DNA of 64,000 nt, from contig NW_025062479.1 of the NCBI RefSeq assembly GCF_000002995.4, positions 23,614,221 through 23,678,220 of the forward strand, in the 5' to 3' direction. The position numbers and the translations under genes are program-made. Each line of letters begins with the position of its first letter. Position 1 is the stretch's first letter. Below the pieces are notes generated by a model. It saw only the letters and a program-made list of their open reading frames with translations. It had not been told where the DNA came from and made no database searches. Origin of the DNA: Brugia malayi. Lineage: Eukaryota; Nematoda; Chromadorea; Rhabditida; Onchocercidae. Of the stretch, positions 1-11,651 are shown one piece after another.

Positions 1-1226
1 TTTTTTTTTTCGCTTTTTTTTTTTTGTAAACAACATTTACTGAAAATTACACCTCAACAAAACTGTCTGTCATCATCAAATCATCAAAAAGTAAAATAGT
101 CCATCCATTGTTAATAATAATCTTTTAAAATTCTTGTTTTGATATATTATAATAGTTCTCTCTCTCTCTCCCTCTCTCCCTCTCTCTCTCTCTTTTTCTT
201 CATTCTCGCATTACATTTCCTCTTTCTAATTTTTCATCAATTCTTTGCTGTCTCTTCACTAATATATCATTATTTTTTAATTCTTTCTGATGTATACTTA
301 CTTACTAACTAACTAACTTCATTCTGTTTAGAGAATAACTTGTAAACAACATTTATTGTTATTATTACTTGTTGGAACATTTTTATCACTTGGCTTTTTT
401 CTTTTTTTTTCATGAAAATTTAAATTAGGTATGGCTATTGGAAAATTTCTACTTGGCTTTTTTTTCATGAAATTAGATGTGGCTAAGCGCAGTTTGTTAT
501 ATTAGATATGGCCAAGCGCAGTTTTTTTGTATTTGATATGGCCAAGTGCGGTATGTTATACTGAATATGGCCAAGCGTGGTATGTTATTTTGGTTATGGC
601 CAAGCGTAGTATGTTGTATTTGATATAGCCAAGCTTAGTATGTTATATTAGATATAGCCAAGCGTCATATGTTATATTAGATATAGCCAAGCGTAGTATG
701 TTATATTTGATATGGCCATGCGTAGTTTTTCGTATTAGATATGGCCAAGCGTGGTATGTTATTTTGGTTATGGCCAAGCGTAGTATGCTATATTGGATAT
801 AGCCAAAGTATGGTATAATTGTAATTTATTGTTAAAGAGAAAAATATCGGTTGTTGTTATATTATGTGATGTTATCAGAATTGAATTCGATCATATTCAG
901 ACTATCAAATTGTCTTCTCACTAAGTTAGCTTTATCTCTTCTAAATTTAGCCTTCTTTCTTACTCGAATATCTTACTTAAACTTCATTTTGTATTGTTTG
1001 ACTAACTTGATTATTACATCGTTGTCAAAGAACCAATCAATCAATCAATCTTTGTTTTTTTTCCTTTTCTTATCTCTTTCTGTTTTTGTTTTTTAACTAA
1101 TTTCTCAAAACTTTGTTTTTTTTCTTTTTTTTTTTTGAATTAAATAAAGATATGATAAATGATTTTATAAACATTTTGCTGTTTAATTATTTGATATTCT
1201 AATTTTTCAGATTTATTATCGGTTGA
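1..1226. other. 5' flank of the transporter gene, low complexity
   Basis: No gene is seen here. The stretch is poly-T and a TC-rich run (about 155-195), then a minisatellite (listed separately), then AT-rich sequence with poly-T tracts. A short open frame at 851-1096 is Leu/Phe/Ser-rich low-complexity sequence and is not accepted. The last bases before the gene are a good nematode 3' splice site ending at 1210, so the transcript probably receives a spliced leader or a 5'UTR exon there. Confidence 0.6.
473..815. repeat. Minisatellite, about 30-bp unit
   Basis: About eleven imperfect tandem copies of a unit whose core reads ATGGCCAAGCGTAGTATGTT. Copies differ by point changes (for example CATAT for AGTAT). 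It lies about 400 bp upstream of the SLC19-like start codon. It is GC-richer than its surroundings. Confidence 0.85.
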
Positions 1227-1478
1227 ATGATAATGAATGAAATGCATTGGAAAGCTACAACAATTCTTATATGTGCATATGGAATAGTGAAAGAATTTCG
1301 GCCAGCAACACCTTTCCTTACACCGTACCTCGTTTCATCTTTCAAAAATTTCACTGATGTTGAATTGTACAGTGAAATTTATCCATTCTGGACATATTCA
1401 TATTTATTTTTTTTAGTATGTTTTCTTTTTTTTTTTTTTTTCAACAATTTCTAAGTCTTTCAAATTTGAATTGATTGA

Positions 1479-1511
<33 letters not shown>

Positions 1512-4500
1512 TCATTCTAAATTTAAATTCTTTTCCTTTCAGTTATTATGATTAGCATCCAACATTAATAATTCAATGTGTATAATTCAACATTCAAAAA
1601 GAAAAAAAAAAGTGTAAAATGTAGAAGAAAGAAATGCTTTAATATTTGTTATTTTACAGGTGCCAATATTTTTTTTAACTGATATTTTACGATATAAACC
1701 GATTATTGTATTAGAAGCTCTTAGCTTGTTTGGTACTTGGGCGCTACTTTTATGGGGTAAAACGATATGGCATATGCAAATTATGCAAATCTTATTCGGT
1801 ATATTATTTTTACAATTGTATTAAATATAATTGAATTAACAATTTGTTTCTTTCAATTAATTTATTGGAAAATTTCAAGACAGGATGACTCGATTAATGA
1901 CATTTGTTTGTCTTCTTCTTAATATTCTCATCTTTCTTATTTGTTTGCTCTCATAACTTTACTAAATAATTTAGCTTCATTGATAACATTGCCACGAATG
2001 AAGTCGTTTAATAAATGAAAATTTTAGCAGTATTTACAAAAAAAACATAGAAATCTAGAAACATTGAAATAAAGAATCTAATTATTGCTATATCTAGTTG
2101 CTACTATATTCGTAAGTTTAATTGCTACTGTATTCGTAAGTCTAATTGCTACTGTATTCGTAAGTCCAATTGCTACAGTATTCGTAAGTCTAGTTACTAC
2201 TGTATTCATATGTCTAATTACCATTGTATTCGTAAGTCTAATTGCTACTGTATTCGTAAGTCTAGTTGCTACTGTGTTCGTAAGTCTAGTTACCGCTGTA
2301 TTGCTACTGTATTCGTAAGTCTAATTGCTACTGTATTCGTAAGTCTAGTTGCTACTGTGTTCGTAAGTCTAGTTACCGCTGTATTCATATGTCTAATTAC
2401 CATTGTATTCGTAAGTCTAATTGCTACAGTATTCGTAAGTCTAGTTGCTACTGTATTCGTATGTCTAATTGCTACTGTATTCGTAAGTCTAGTTGCTATG
2501 TTTTCGTATGTCTAATTGCTACTGTATTCGTAAGTCTAATTACTACTGTATCCGTAGAGCGATTGGACTGCCATTGTGACCTTATTCAATTGGTCCACCA
2601 CCTGCTGAGATATAATTCTTAATTTTATGGCTGACTGTATTCAATAAATCGCTGATTTATTTGTACCATTTGTTGATGGACATATAACAGTTCATAAATT
2701 AACCGTACTATAATAACTGATCCAAAAAAAAAAAGAAAATCTTTCTGAAATAATCATTTACTGCGTAAATAAATAAAAATAATATAAATTAATTAAATAG
2801 TAAAATATAAAAAAAAAAAAAACATTCAATTTACATCATCCGATAAATATTTCTAAGCTGAAAAATTCATCTGAAGCAAAATTTTATCTTTTATTTAATG
2901 ATCATTCATTTATCCATAAATCAGATCATAAATACATTTATTTAAAAAACCTTAATTATTCTCTTATGCATTCTTATTTCTTTTATTACTTAAAATACCA
3001 TTTCCATTATAAGCTTATTATATGCAGCAAATATTATTTCCAATTATCAAAAATTAGAATTCATTCTTTTATTTATAGGTTTATCATCAGCTGCTGAAAT
3101 AGCTTATTATTCGTATATGTATGCTGTAGTTAATCAAAAATATTATAAACTTATCACATCATATATACGAGCTGCTGCTTTGGTTGGCAAATTTTTTGCT
3201 TTTGGTTTTGCTCAATTTCTTATATCATTTGAATATGGTTCATATCTTCTTTTAAATCAGGTGAATAATTAATTCCCTTTAATTTACTGTTTAATTCTTT
3301 CTCTTATACATTCTCATTTTTTTTTTTTTTTTTTTTTTTTTTTTCATTAAAAAATTTATCTTTTCCATTTTTTAAGGTGTAAAACTTCAGCATTTTGTGT
3401 ATAAGTATTTCTAATTTAACATGATTTTAATTTTGCTTTAAACTTAATATTATTTTTTTTTTATTATTACTAAATCTTTTACTTAGAATCTTTTGCATTA
3501 TTTCGAATACACAAAAAGAAAAAAAAAATGTAACAAATTAAAATACGAAGTAGTATTCAATTATGAAAATCATAATTTATGTTACTGAATTTAGATATAT
3601 CTCCTACTGCATACGACACTTATGAGATATTAAATTTAGATGGAAAATTTGAATTATCTCATTTATTCTTGAAATATTTTAAGATAAGTTGTTGTTAGAT
3701 AAAAGTATATGTATTTTTGATCAATTAAATAATTAATTTTACAGATATCATTTGGTGCAGTTTGTATAGTTCTTGGAATTGCTGCTATTCTACCATCAAT
3801 ACCATCTAAGATAGCTAATAATAAAGTTGTTGAAAGTGTTGACGATACACCTAAACTTTCTCATATTCCAACAAATTATGAAGAAGGATCACGAAATGAT
3901 CAACGAAATTTTGAAGAGAGGTAATAGCATTGAGAAGATTTACCCATCATTTTACACATCATATTGAAGAAAGGTAATAACATTAAGAAGATTTACCCAT
4001 CATTTTACATATCATATTGAAGAAAGGTAATAACATTAAGAAGATTTACCCATCATTTTACATATCATATTGAAGAAAGGTAATAGCATTGAGAAGATTT
4101 ACCCATCATTTTACATATCATATTGAAGAAAGGTAATAACATTAAGAAGATTTACCCATCATTTTACATATCATATTGAAGAAAGGTAATAGCATTGAGA
4201 AGATTTACCCATCATTTTACACATCATATTGAAGAAAGGTAATAACATTAAGAAGATTTACCCATCATTTTACATATCATATTGAAGAAAGGTAATAGCA
4301 TTGAGAAGATTTACCCATCATTTTACACATCATATTGAAGAAAGGTAATAACATTAAGAAGATTTACCCATCATTTTACATATCATATTGAAGAAAGGTA
4401 ATAGCATTGAGAAGATTTACCCATCATTTTACACATCATATTGAAGAAAGGTAATAACATTAAGAAGATTTACCCATCATTTTACATATCATATTGAAGA

Positions 4501-7303
4501 AAGGTAATAGCATTGAGAAGATTTACCCATCATTTTACACATCATATTGAAGAAAGGTAATAACATTAAGAAGATTTACCCATCATTTTACATATCATAT
4601 TGAAGAAAGGTAATAGCATTGAGAAGATTTACCCATCATTTTACACATCATATTGAAGAAAGGTAATAACATTAAGAAGATTTACCCATCATTTTACATA
4701 TCATATTGAAGAAAGGTAATAGCATTGAGAAGATTTACCCATCATTTTACATATCATATTGAAGAAAGGTAATAACATTAAGAAGATTTACCCATCATTT
4801 TACATATCATATTGAAGAAAGGTAATAGCATTGAGAAGATTTACCCATCATTTTACACATCATATTGAAGAAAGGTAATAACATTAAGAAGATTTACCCA
4901 TCATTTTACATATCATATTGAAGAAAGGTAATAGCATTGAGAAGATTTACCCATCATTTTACACATCATATTGAAGAAAGGTAATAGCATTGAGAAGATT
5001 TACCCATCATTTTACACATCATATTGAAGAAAGGTAATAACATTAAGAAGATTTACCCATCATTTTACATATCATATTGAAGAAAGGTAATAGCATTGAG
5101 AAGATTTACCCATCATTTTACACATCATATTGAAGAAAGGTAATAACATTAAGAAGATTTACCCATCATTTTACATATCATATTGAAGAAAGGTAATAGC
5201 ATTGAGAAGATTTACCCATCATTTTACACATCATATTGAAGAAAGGTAATAACATTAAGAAGATTTACCCATCATTTTACATATCATAATTTATCTTACC
5301 TTTTTGCTACTTAACTTTTACTTATTTTTAGTCTAATATTTTTTCTTTTTATAGCTAATTTTAATAGTATTTCGAAAATTGTTTCTTCTTTTTTTTTTTT
5401 TTTTTAGGTATTCTTTTTTTATTCATTTTATTTGAATTCTTTCAGAACAGCTTTAAGTACTAATGCACCAAATGTTGATCATGGAATAGTTGCCTATTTT
5501 CGCTCCATTTGGTATCATTTTAAAATTTTCAAACGAGATAAGATTGTCCTAAAATGGAGCATTTGGTGGGCATTAACTAGCTGTGGTGTTTTTCAGGTTA
5601 TTTTCTTTTTGTTGTTTTTGTTTATTTATTTGTTTGTTTGTTTGTTATTTTATTGTATTCATTGTTTTAGAAAGAGTCGAAATACTTTTTTTTTTTTTTT
5701 TGAATTTTGTTGAAATTTTAATTTAAGGTTATGAACTATGTACAAACATTATGGGCTACAATGCAAACATCTTCTGATATTTATAATGGTATTACTGAAT
5801 GTGCTAATACTTTTATTGGTATATTTTAAAAAAAAAATTTTTTTTAATCTTTTATTCATACTTTCTCTATTGGTAATTCATTAGAGTAAATTAGACTGTT
5901 TAGCTATTGGATGATAATAATAAGCCAGAAGGAAAATTTAACTTTTTTATCAGGATAGATTAGTTTAACCGTTTTTTTTTTTTTTTTTTTTATATATTAT
6001 TTGCAAAAAAAAAAAAAATTTTTTTTTCTAGATTTATTGAAAAATTTTAAATAATTTTCAATTTATTGAATTTTATTGATAGGAGCATTTATAAGTTTTT
6101 TGGTACAATATATGAACGTGAATTGGTCAAAACGAGGTGAACACGTACTGCTAATAACGTCAGCGTTTATTGCTATTCTACTTATTATTATGTCTCAAAT
6201 AGAAATTGTCTACGTAACTTACGTGTTATATGTTATTGTGATAACCATTTATAATTTACTGATAACGGTTGCAAGGTTAATTTTTATTACTTTATCATTA
6301 TGAAGAAATTGATAATATCAATTATTAAATTTAATCTTCTTTACCTCTAGATAAATCACAAAATATTTGCTTTAATTTGTTATTTATTAAATTATGCATC
6401 ATAATTTATTTTCAGGTAGATTTATTTAAACTTTCGATCATATATGTATCAAACTTATATTACACTTATCATTTTCAGTTAACAATTTGATTAATTTGAT
6501 AAAATAAAAAAATATTCGAAGCCAGATTATAGTTCAGAATTTTCCAAAATTGCTTTAATTTCAAAATTGCTTCAAATGTAATTTTATAAATATGTTTAAA
6601 TCACACATTTATTTTTTTTTTTTTTTTGAATTTAGTGTGAATATAGCAATGCAATTAGATTCTGCAAGTTATGGTTTAGTATTTGGTTGGAATACATTTT
6701 TAGCATTATTATTACAAACTATTCTTACATTTGCAGTAGCGGATAAACATGGTTTCTCGTTATCAATTCGAACTCAGGTTTATTTTTTATTTTAATTAAA
6801 TTTTTAATTTCATTATTGATTAATAGCATGACAATCAACAATTCTAATATTAATTAATCCAGTCAAAAAGTTTTCTAATATGTTAATTAATCAAAAAAAA
6901 AAACAAAAAAGTAAATTAATTTAATCAAAAATAGTTAGAATATTCTTTAGTTGTGAATAAGAGAACAAAGATATTATTTAAGGAATGAAAACTTTTGAAT
7001 TCTTTTTCTTTTTGAAATGAATACAAAATAGATAAGTAATAAAGTGGAATAAATTAATTTATTTGTTATAAAAATAAGCTTTTTTTTTTAATATTTAATT
7101 AATTTAATTATTAAATTATAACAAATATATGAAATTTATTGCAGTTTTTTGTTTATGGTTATTATTTTGCTCTGGTTTCTATTATGTTTGCTGTGATACT
7201 TGGCTACAAATTTATGAATTATTTATTTTGTCATCATCGTTCAATGTCTGAACCAATATCCACCACTACTGCTCATCATCATCATCATACAACTACTCTC
7301 TAA
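1227..7303 (+). CDS. SLC19-family folate/thiamine transporter
   Basis: Multi-pass plasma membrane carrier of the SLC19 (reduced folate / thiamine) family, expected to import a vitamin. Nine exons join in phase: 1227-1415, 1660-1798, 3079-3260, 3745-3920, 5446-5596, 5728-5818, 6083-6275, 6636-6777, 7145-7303 (473 aa, normal for the family). Family landmarks seen are the N-terminal KEFRPATPFLTPYL segment, the helix with SSAAEIAYYSYMYAVV, a cytoplasmic loop rich in charged residues, and VFGWNTFLALLLQTILT near the C-terminal helices. The protein ends in a hydrophilic tail with a His run (HHHHH). A TTTTTCAG acceptor just upstream of the start supports the ATG at 1227; M3 and M6 are alternatives. 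Introns 2 and 4 and the 3' end each contain a tandem array. Folate versus thiamine specificity (C. elegans folt genes) cannot be decided from sequence alone. Confidence 0.9.
2083..2560 (+). repeat. 24-bp minisatellite with GTAAGT in each unit (intron 2)
   Basis: About 20 tandem copies of a 24-bp unit, core TATTCGTAAGTCTAATTGCT, inside intron 2 of the SLC19-like gene. Because 24 is a multiple of 3 it gives spurious open frames in several phases. Most units contain GTAAGT, the consensus 5' splice site, on the gene's sense strand. Confidence 0.9.
3921..5288 (+). repeat. 53-bp minisatellite that repeats the exon 4 splice donor
   Basis: About 25 head-to-tail 53-bp units fill most of intron 4 of the SLC19-like gene. 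Two unit types largely alternate (GTAATAGCATTGAG... with ACACATC, and GTAATAACATTAAG... with ACATATC), giving a 106-bp higher-order period with occasional breaks (for example two same-type units in a row near 4980). Exon 4 ends GAAGAGAG|GTAATAG and every unit ends GAAGAAAG|GTAATA, so the array starts at the donor and copies it. Confidence 0.95.
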
Positions 7304-8027
7304 TATTTATTTTATTCATTTTAAAAAGTATGTAAAATTTTTCTCTTAAATAGATTATAAGTTGAAAAATGAGAAGAAGAAGAAGAGGAAGAGAAAGAGA
7401 AAAAGAAAAAATTGTAAATTATTAATAGATGAAGAAATTATACTCTCTAATATTTATTTTATTCATTTTAAAAAGTATGTAAAATTTTTCTCTTAAATAG
7501 ATTATAAGTTGAAAAATGAGAAGAAGAAGAAGAGGAAGAGGAAGAGAAAAGAAAAATTGTAAATTATTAATAGATGAAGAAATTATACTCTCTAATATTT
7601 ATTTTATTCATTTTAAAAAGTATGTAAAATTTTTCTCTTAAATAGATTATAAGTTGAAAAATGAGAAGAAGAAGAAGAGGAAGAGAAAGAGAAAAAGAAA
7701 AAATTGTAAATTATTAATAGATGAAGAAATTATACTCTCTAATATTTATTTTATTCATTTTAAAAAGTATGTAAAATTTTTCTCTTAAATAGATTATAAG
7801 TTGAAAAATGAGAAGAAGAAGAAGAGGAAGAGAAAGAGAAAAAGAAAAAATTATAAATTATTAATAGATGAAGAAATTATACTCTCTAATATTTATTTTA
7901 TTCATTTTAAAAAGTATGTAAAATTTTTCTCTTAAATAGATTATAAGTTGAAAAATGAGAAGAAGAAGAAGAGGAAGAGGAAGAGAAAAAGAAAAAATTG
8001 TAAATTATTGATAGATGAAGAAATTAT
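7294..8027 (+). repeat. 147-bp tandem repeat starting at the transporter stop codon
   Basis: Five tandem copies of a 144-148-bp unit start at about 7294, 7441, 7585, 7733 and 7880. The first copy begins within the final codons (ACT CTC TAA), so each later copy repeats the stop-codon context and proximal 3'UTR. Units differ mainly in a purine-rich GAAGAAGAAGAGG tract. Confidence 0.93.
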
Positions 8028-10271
8028 ATTTGTAAATATTAATATGATTCTAGTTAATTACTAATCAAACATTTGTTTGTTGTAAAATTGTGATATGTTG
8101 ATTAGAAGAATTGATTTAAATGATAATTTTAGTCATATGAATAAGGTGTACAGGGATTATTTGATGTATAATTTTGATTAAATAAAATGGAAAATTATAT
8201 GTTAGATTAAACTTCAACAAAAAAAAAAAAAAAAAAAACATTAGCAAGATTGCTTCTATTTTTAGTAATGTTTAATTATTAGATTTAAAATTTATATTGA
8301 TAAGAAACGAAAGTGATGAATGAATATTTCTGATTGTTTTTGCTAATTTTAATATTCTTGCATGATTAATATTTTAAAGTATTTTGAAGTAAAAATATTT
8401 TAAAGTATATCTCGAGTAAATCCTGAATACCTCATTTCTGTTGTGGTTATTTAATAATGTTTAAAATTGCAATAATACTTTTTTTGTTAAATGTAGAATT
8501 TTGTATTTATCATTTATTTGCTATTCTTTAGTAAGTTTGATAATGTAAAATTGTTTACAAATGTTGCCAGTATTGTTAATAGCAATAAAAATAATATTTG
8601 ATCAAATCAATTTCACATTCGCATATATATTATTCTAAATTAAGGACTTAATTTTTGATTAACCAAGATTTTTGATAATGATAATATAATAGTGATAATA
8701 ATGATAATAATAATGTATTTTTGTTTTTTGTTTTTTTTTTTTTTTTAAAAAAAATTTTTTTTACAGTATTTATTTATTTTATTGTAGAAGTAAATCATTT
8801 CTTATATTCATTTTAAACTTACTTGTGCATCTTATTATCGTAATAAATTAATATTTTAAAGGATTTAATGTCTAGAGGGAAGTTATTTCAAGTTTTTTAA
8901 CTATTTTCTATTTTACAAAAATTACAAGACAAGAAAAACTATTTTGCAAAAAAGAAATATCCTTTATAGTAATCATCAGAAGAGAGAATTGCATAATTCT
9001 CAAGGAAATGATAAATTAAATCAATAAAATGATAAATTAAATCAAGAAAATGATAAATTAAATCAAGAAAATGATAAATTAAATCAAGAAAATGATAAAT
9101 TAAATCAATAAAATGATAAAATAAATCAGGAAATGATAAATTAAATCAAGAAAGTGGTAAATTAAATTGAATTATCTTTTACACACATAGTACAAATTGC
9201 TTTGAAATTACTGATAGATTGAACTAAAGTTAGTTTATTTTTTTTTTTATAAATATTACCAAATCCCAATATCATTATCATCCATTGCTTTCTTCCCGGC
9301 ATTTATCATTTTTATTTCTCTTCAAATGATAAATTGATGATAAGAAATGATAACTTTTCAAAGTCTGAAATTCTCGCCAAGTTTGGAGGAACAAAAAAAG
9401 CATTTTTGAAATAATTCTTTTTTTTTTTTGTTGAAATTTCAATATTTCAATTTCACTAATATCAATGAATAAGTAATTAATAATTTTTAATCCAATCAAA
9501 ATTTCAATTTCACCATAAAATGATAATAACAAATAAATTTACAGCGTTACTTTTAATTACTGATAACAGTTACTGATAACATCAACTCAAATTTTATTGT
9601 TTATAATATGACCTTAATGCCAAGTATATAGCATATCAGTTCGAGCATATATATCATTGCTTTTAATTACTGATAACATCAACACAAATTTTATTGTTTA
9701 TAATTTGACCTTAATTCTGAGTATATGGTTAAATTAATGACCTTGATAAATTCCTATCTAATCATTCGTTGAAACTATCAATGAAATTTACACTTCCTTT
9801 TCGAGTGATAAAGTGTAAATTTAATAGGATAAAAGATATGAAATATTTTCCTCGAAATTGAATGAATATTTTTTCAATTTTTTCTAATTTTACAATTTTA
9901 TATAAAATATAAACGAATGAGAATTAATCAATCAATTATAAACAATTACAATTATTTTTAAATTTGAAAATTTTCAAATTTAAAAAGAAAAACAAAAATA
10001 TTTTATCCAATCATAAATATTTTTATTATTTCTTTATAAATATTATAATATTAGATGCAATCGTCTTATTTCATTTTTTTTTTTTTTGAATTCTTTTTTG
10101 TTTCTAAATTGAAATTTGAAAATTTTTTTCTTCTGAAATTTCTATACAATTTTTGAATAATATTCAATTGTTAAAAAAAAAAAAAAAGTTAATATAATAA
10201 TGAATTCAAAATGAATTATTTTATTTATTGCACAATTTTTGATAAAATTTATTCAATAATTACAGATAAAA
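8028..10271. other. Intergenic, AT-rich, no gene seen
   Basis: Separates the transporter from the glycosyltransferase-like gene. It holds a small 20-bp array (about 9003-9165, unit around AATGATAAATTAAATCAAG) and a two-copy repeat of roughly 65 bp (about 9545-9612 and 9659-9713, sharing CTGATAACATCAAC and TTATTGTTTATAAT). An open frame on the minus strand (9278-9532) has no recognisable content. Confidence 0.6.
9003..9165. repeat. 20-bp tandem repeat
   Basis: About eight copies of AATGATAAATTAAATCAAG-like units with small variants. Non-coding. Confidence 0.8.
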
Positions 10272-11614
10272 ATGATTGCAATAATGAAATTGTTAAAATT
10301 TAAATGGTATTATATTCTTTATTACTTTATTTTATGTCTTTTACATGATAAATATTTATTAAGTTATAATGGATTATTTGGCATAAATAAATATAAGGGA
10401 GCATTTGATACAAATACTTTTCGTTATAATTACATTTTAAAACGCGTAAGTTTCATTTTTTTTTCTCTCTCTCTCTTTTTTTTTACTTTTTACTTTTAAT
10501 TAATCGATTAAAAATTAATAATTAATACTTAATGTTTTACTTTTTACTTTTAATTAGTCAATCAAAAATTAATAATTAACATCTAATGTTTTCTTTCTTA
10601 CTGTTAATTAATCGATTGAAAATTAATAATTAACATTTAATGTTTTATTTCTTACTCTTAATTAATCGTTTGAAAATTAGTAATTAACATTTAATGTTTT
10701 ATTTCTTACTCTTAATTATTCGATTGAAAATTGATGATTAACACCTAATGATAGTTAGAATAAGAAATGATTAGGCTGAATAAAGTTGAATAAATGAATT
10801 AAATTAATTAACAATTAGATGATAAGAGGACAAACATATTGATTTTGCTAGAAATTATCAAAAACTTTTTCATTAGTCAACGAGAAGGTTAGATAAATTT
10901 GATTGAAATTTCAAATGATGTCACAGATATATTTTCTAGTAATAATACATGTGACATGCGACATGTTTGAATTAAACATAAAAGTGTTTGCAATTAAAAA
11001 TAAAAATATGAAATATAGATAGCACTTATAAACTATAAAATTATTGATAAGATTGATAAGTTAAGCAAATTGTTAAATAATTTTTAAAAAATTTGCTTAA
11101 TATCAGAGAATTTCTTTTAATTGATTTTATTTCAGTTTTTATCAGAAATTGATGATATTCCTGCAATTTTAATGTTTAATATCGTAAGTATCATTTATTG
11201 TATAATAAATTAGGAGTAATATTTTATAATATATTTTATAATTTAGTAATAATATTTTATAATAAATTTGCTTGTATATAATAATTATAATTAGTAATAA
11301 TAATAATAATACTAATGATAATCGTAATAATAATAATGATGATTGATTATTAATTAATTCGTTTAGCATTCATTAAATTTAACTTTAAATTGGTTATGCA
11401 ATGTGGCCAATTTTCCAAATGTTCATCGAAGGCTTCTAATATTTGCATTTGATCGTTTAACTTATAGCACAATTCGGACAATATGGCCAGAAATTAAAGT
11501 TATCTTTTGGCCATTACCACAAATGGTAAAGTATATTTGGCAAACATTTATTATTCATTGGTTTATATTTTTAATTTACCATAATTTTTTATTACTTTTT
11601 TTTTAAAAAAATTT

Positions 11615-11651
<37 letters not shown>

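Noticed and set aside
2085..2622. Overlapping open frames with repeated VFVSLIAT and CYCIRKSN units
   Set aside because: Translation of the 24-bp intronic minisatellite; unit length divisible by three keeps several frames open.
3921..5288. CRISPR-like array
   Set aside because: Units are contiguous with no unique spacers, in an intron of a eukaryotic gene.
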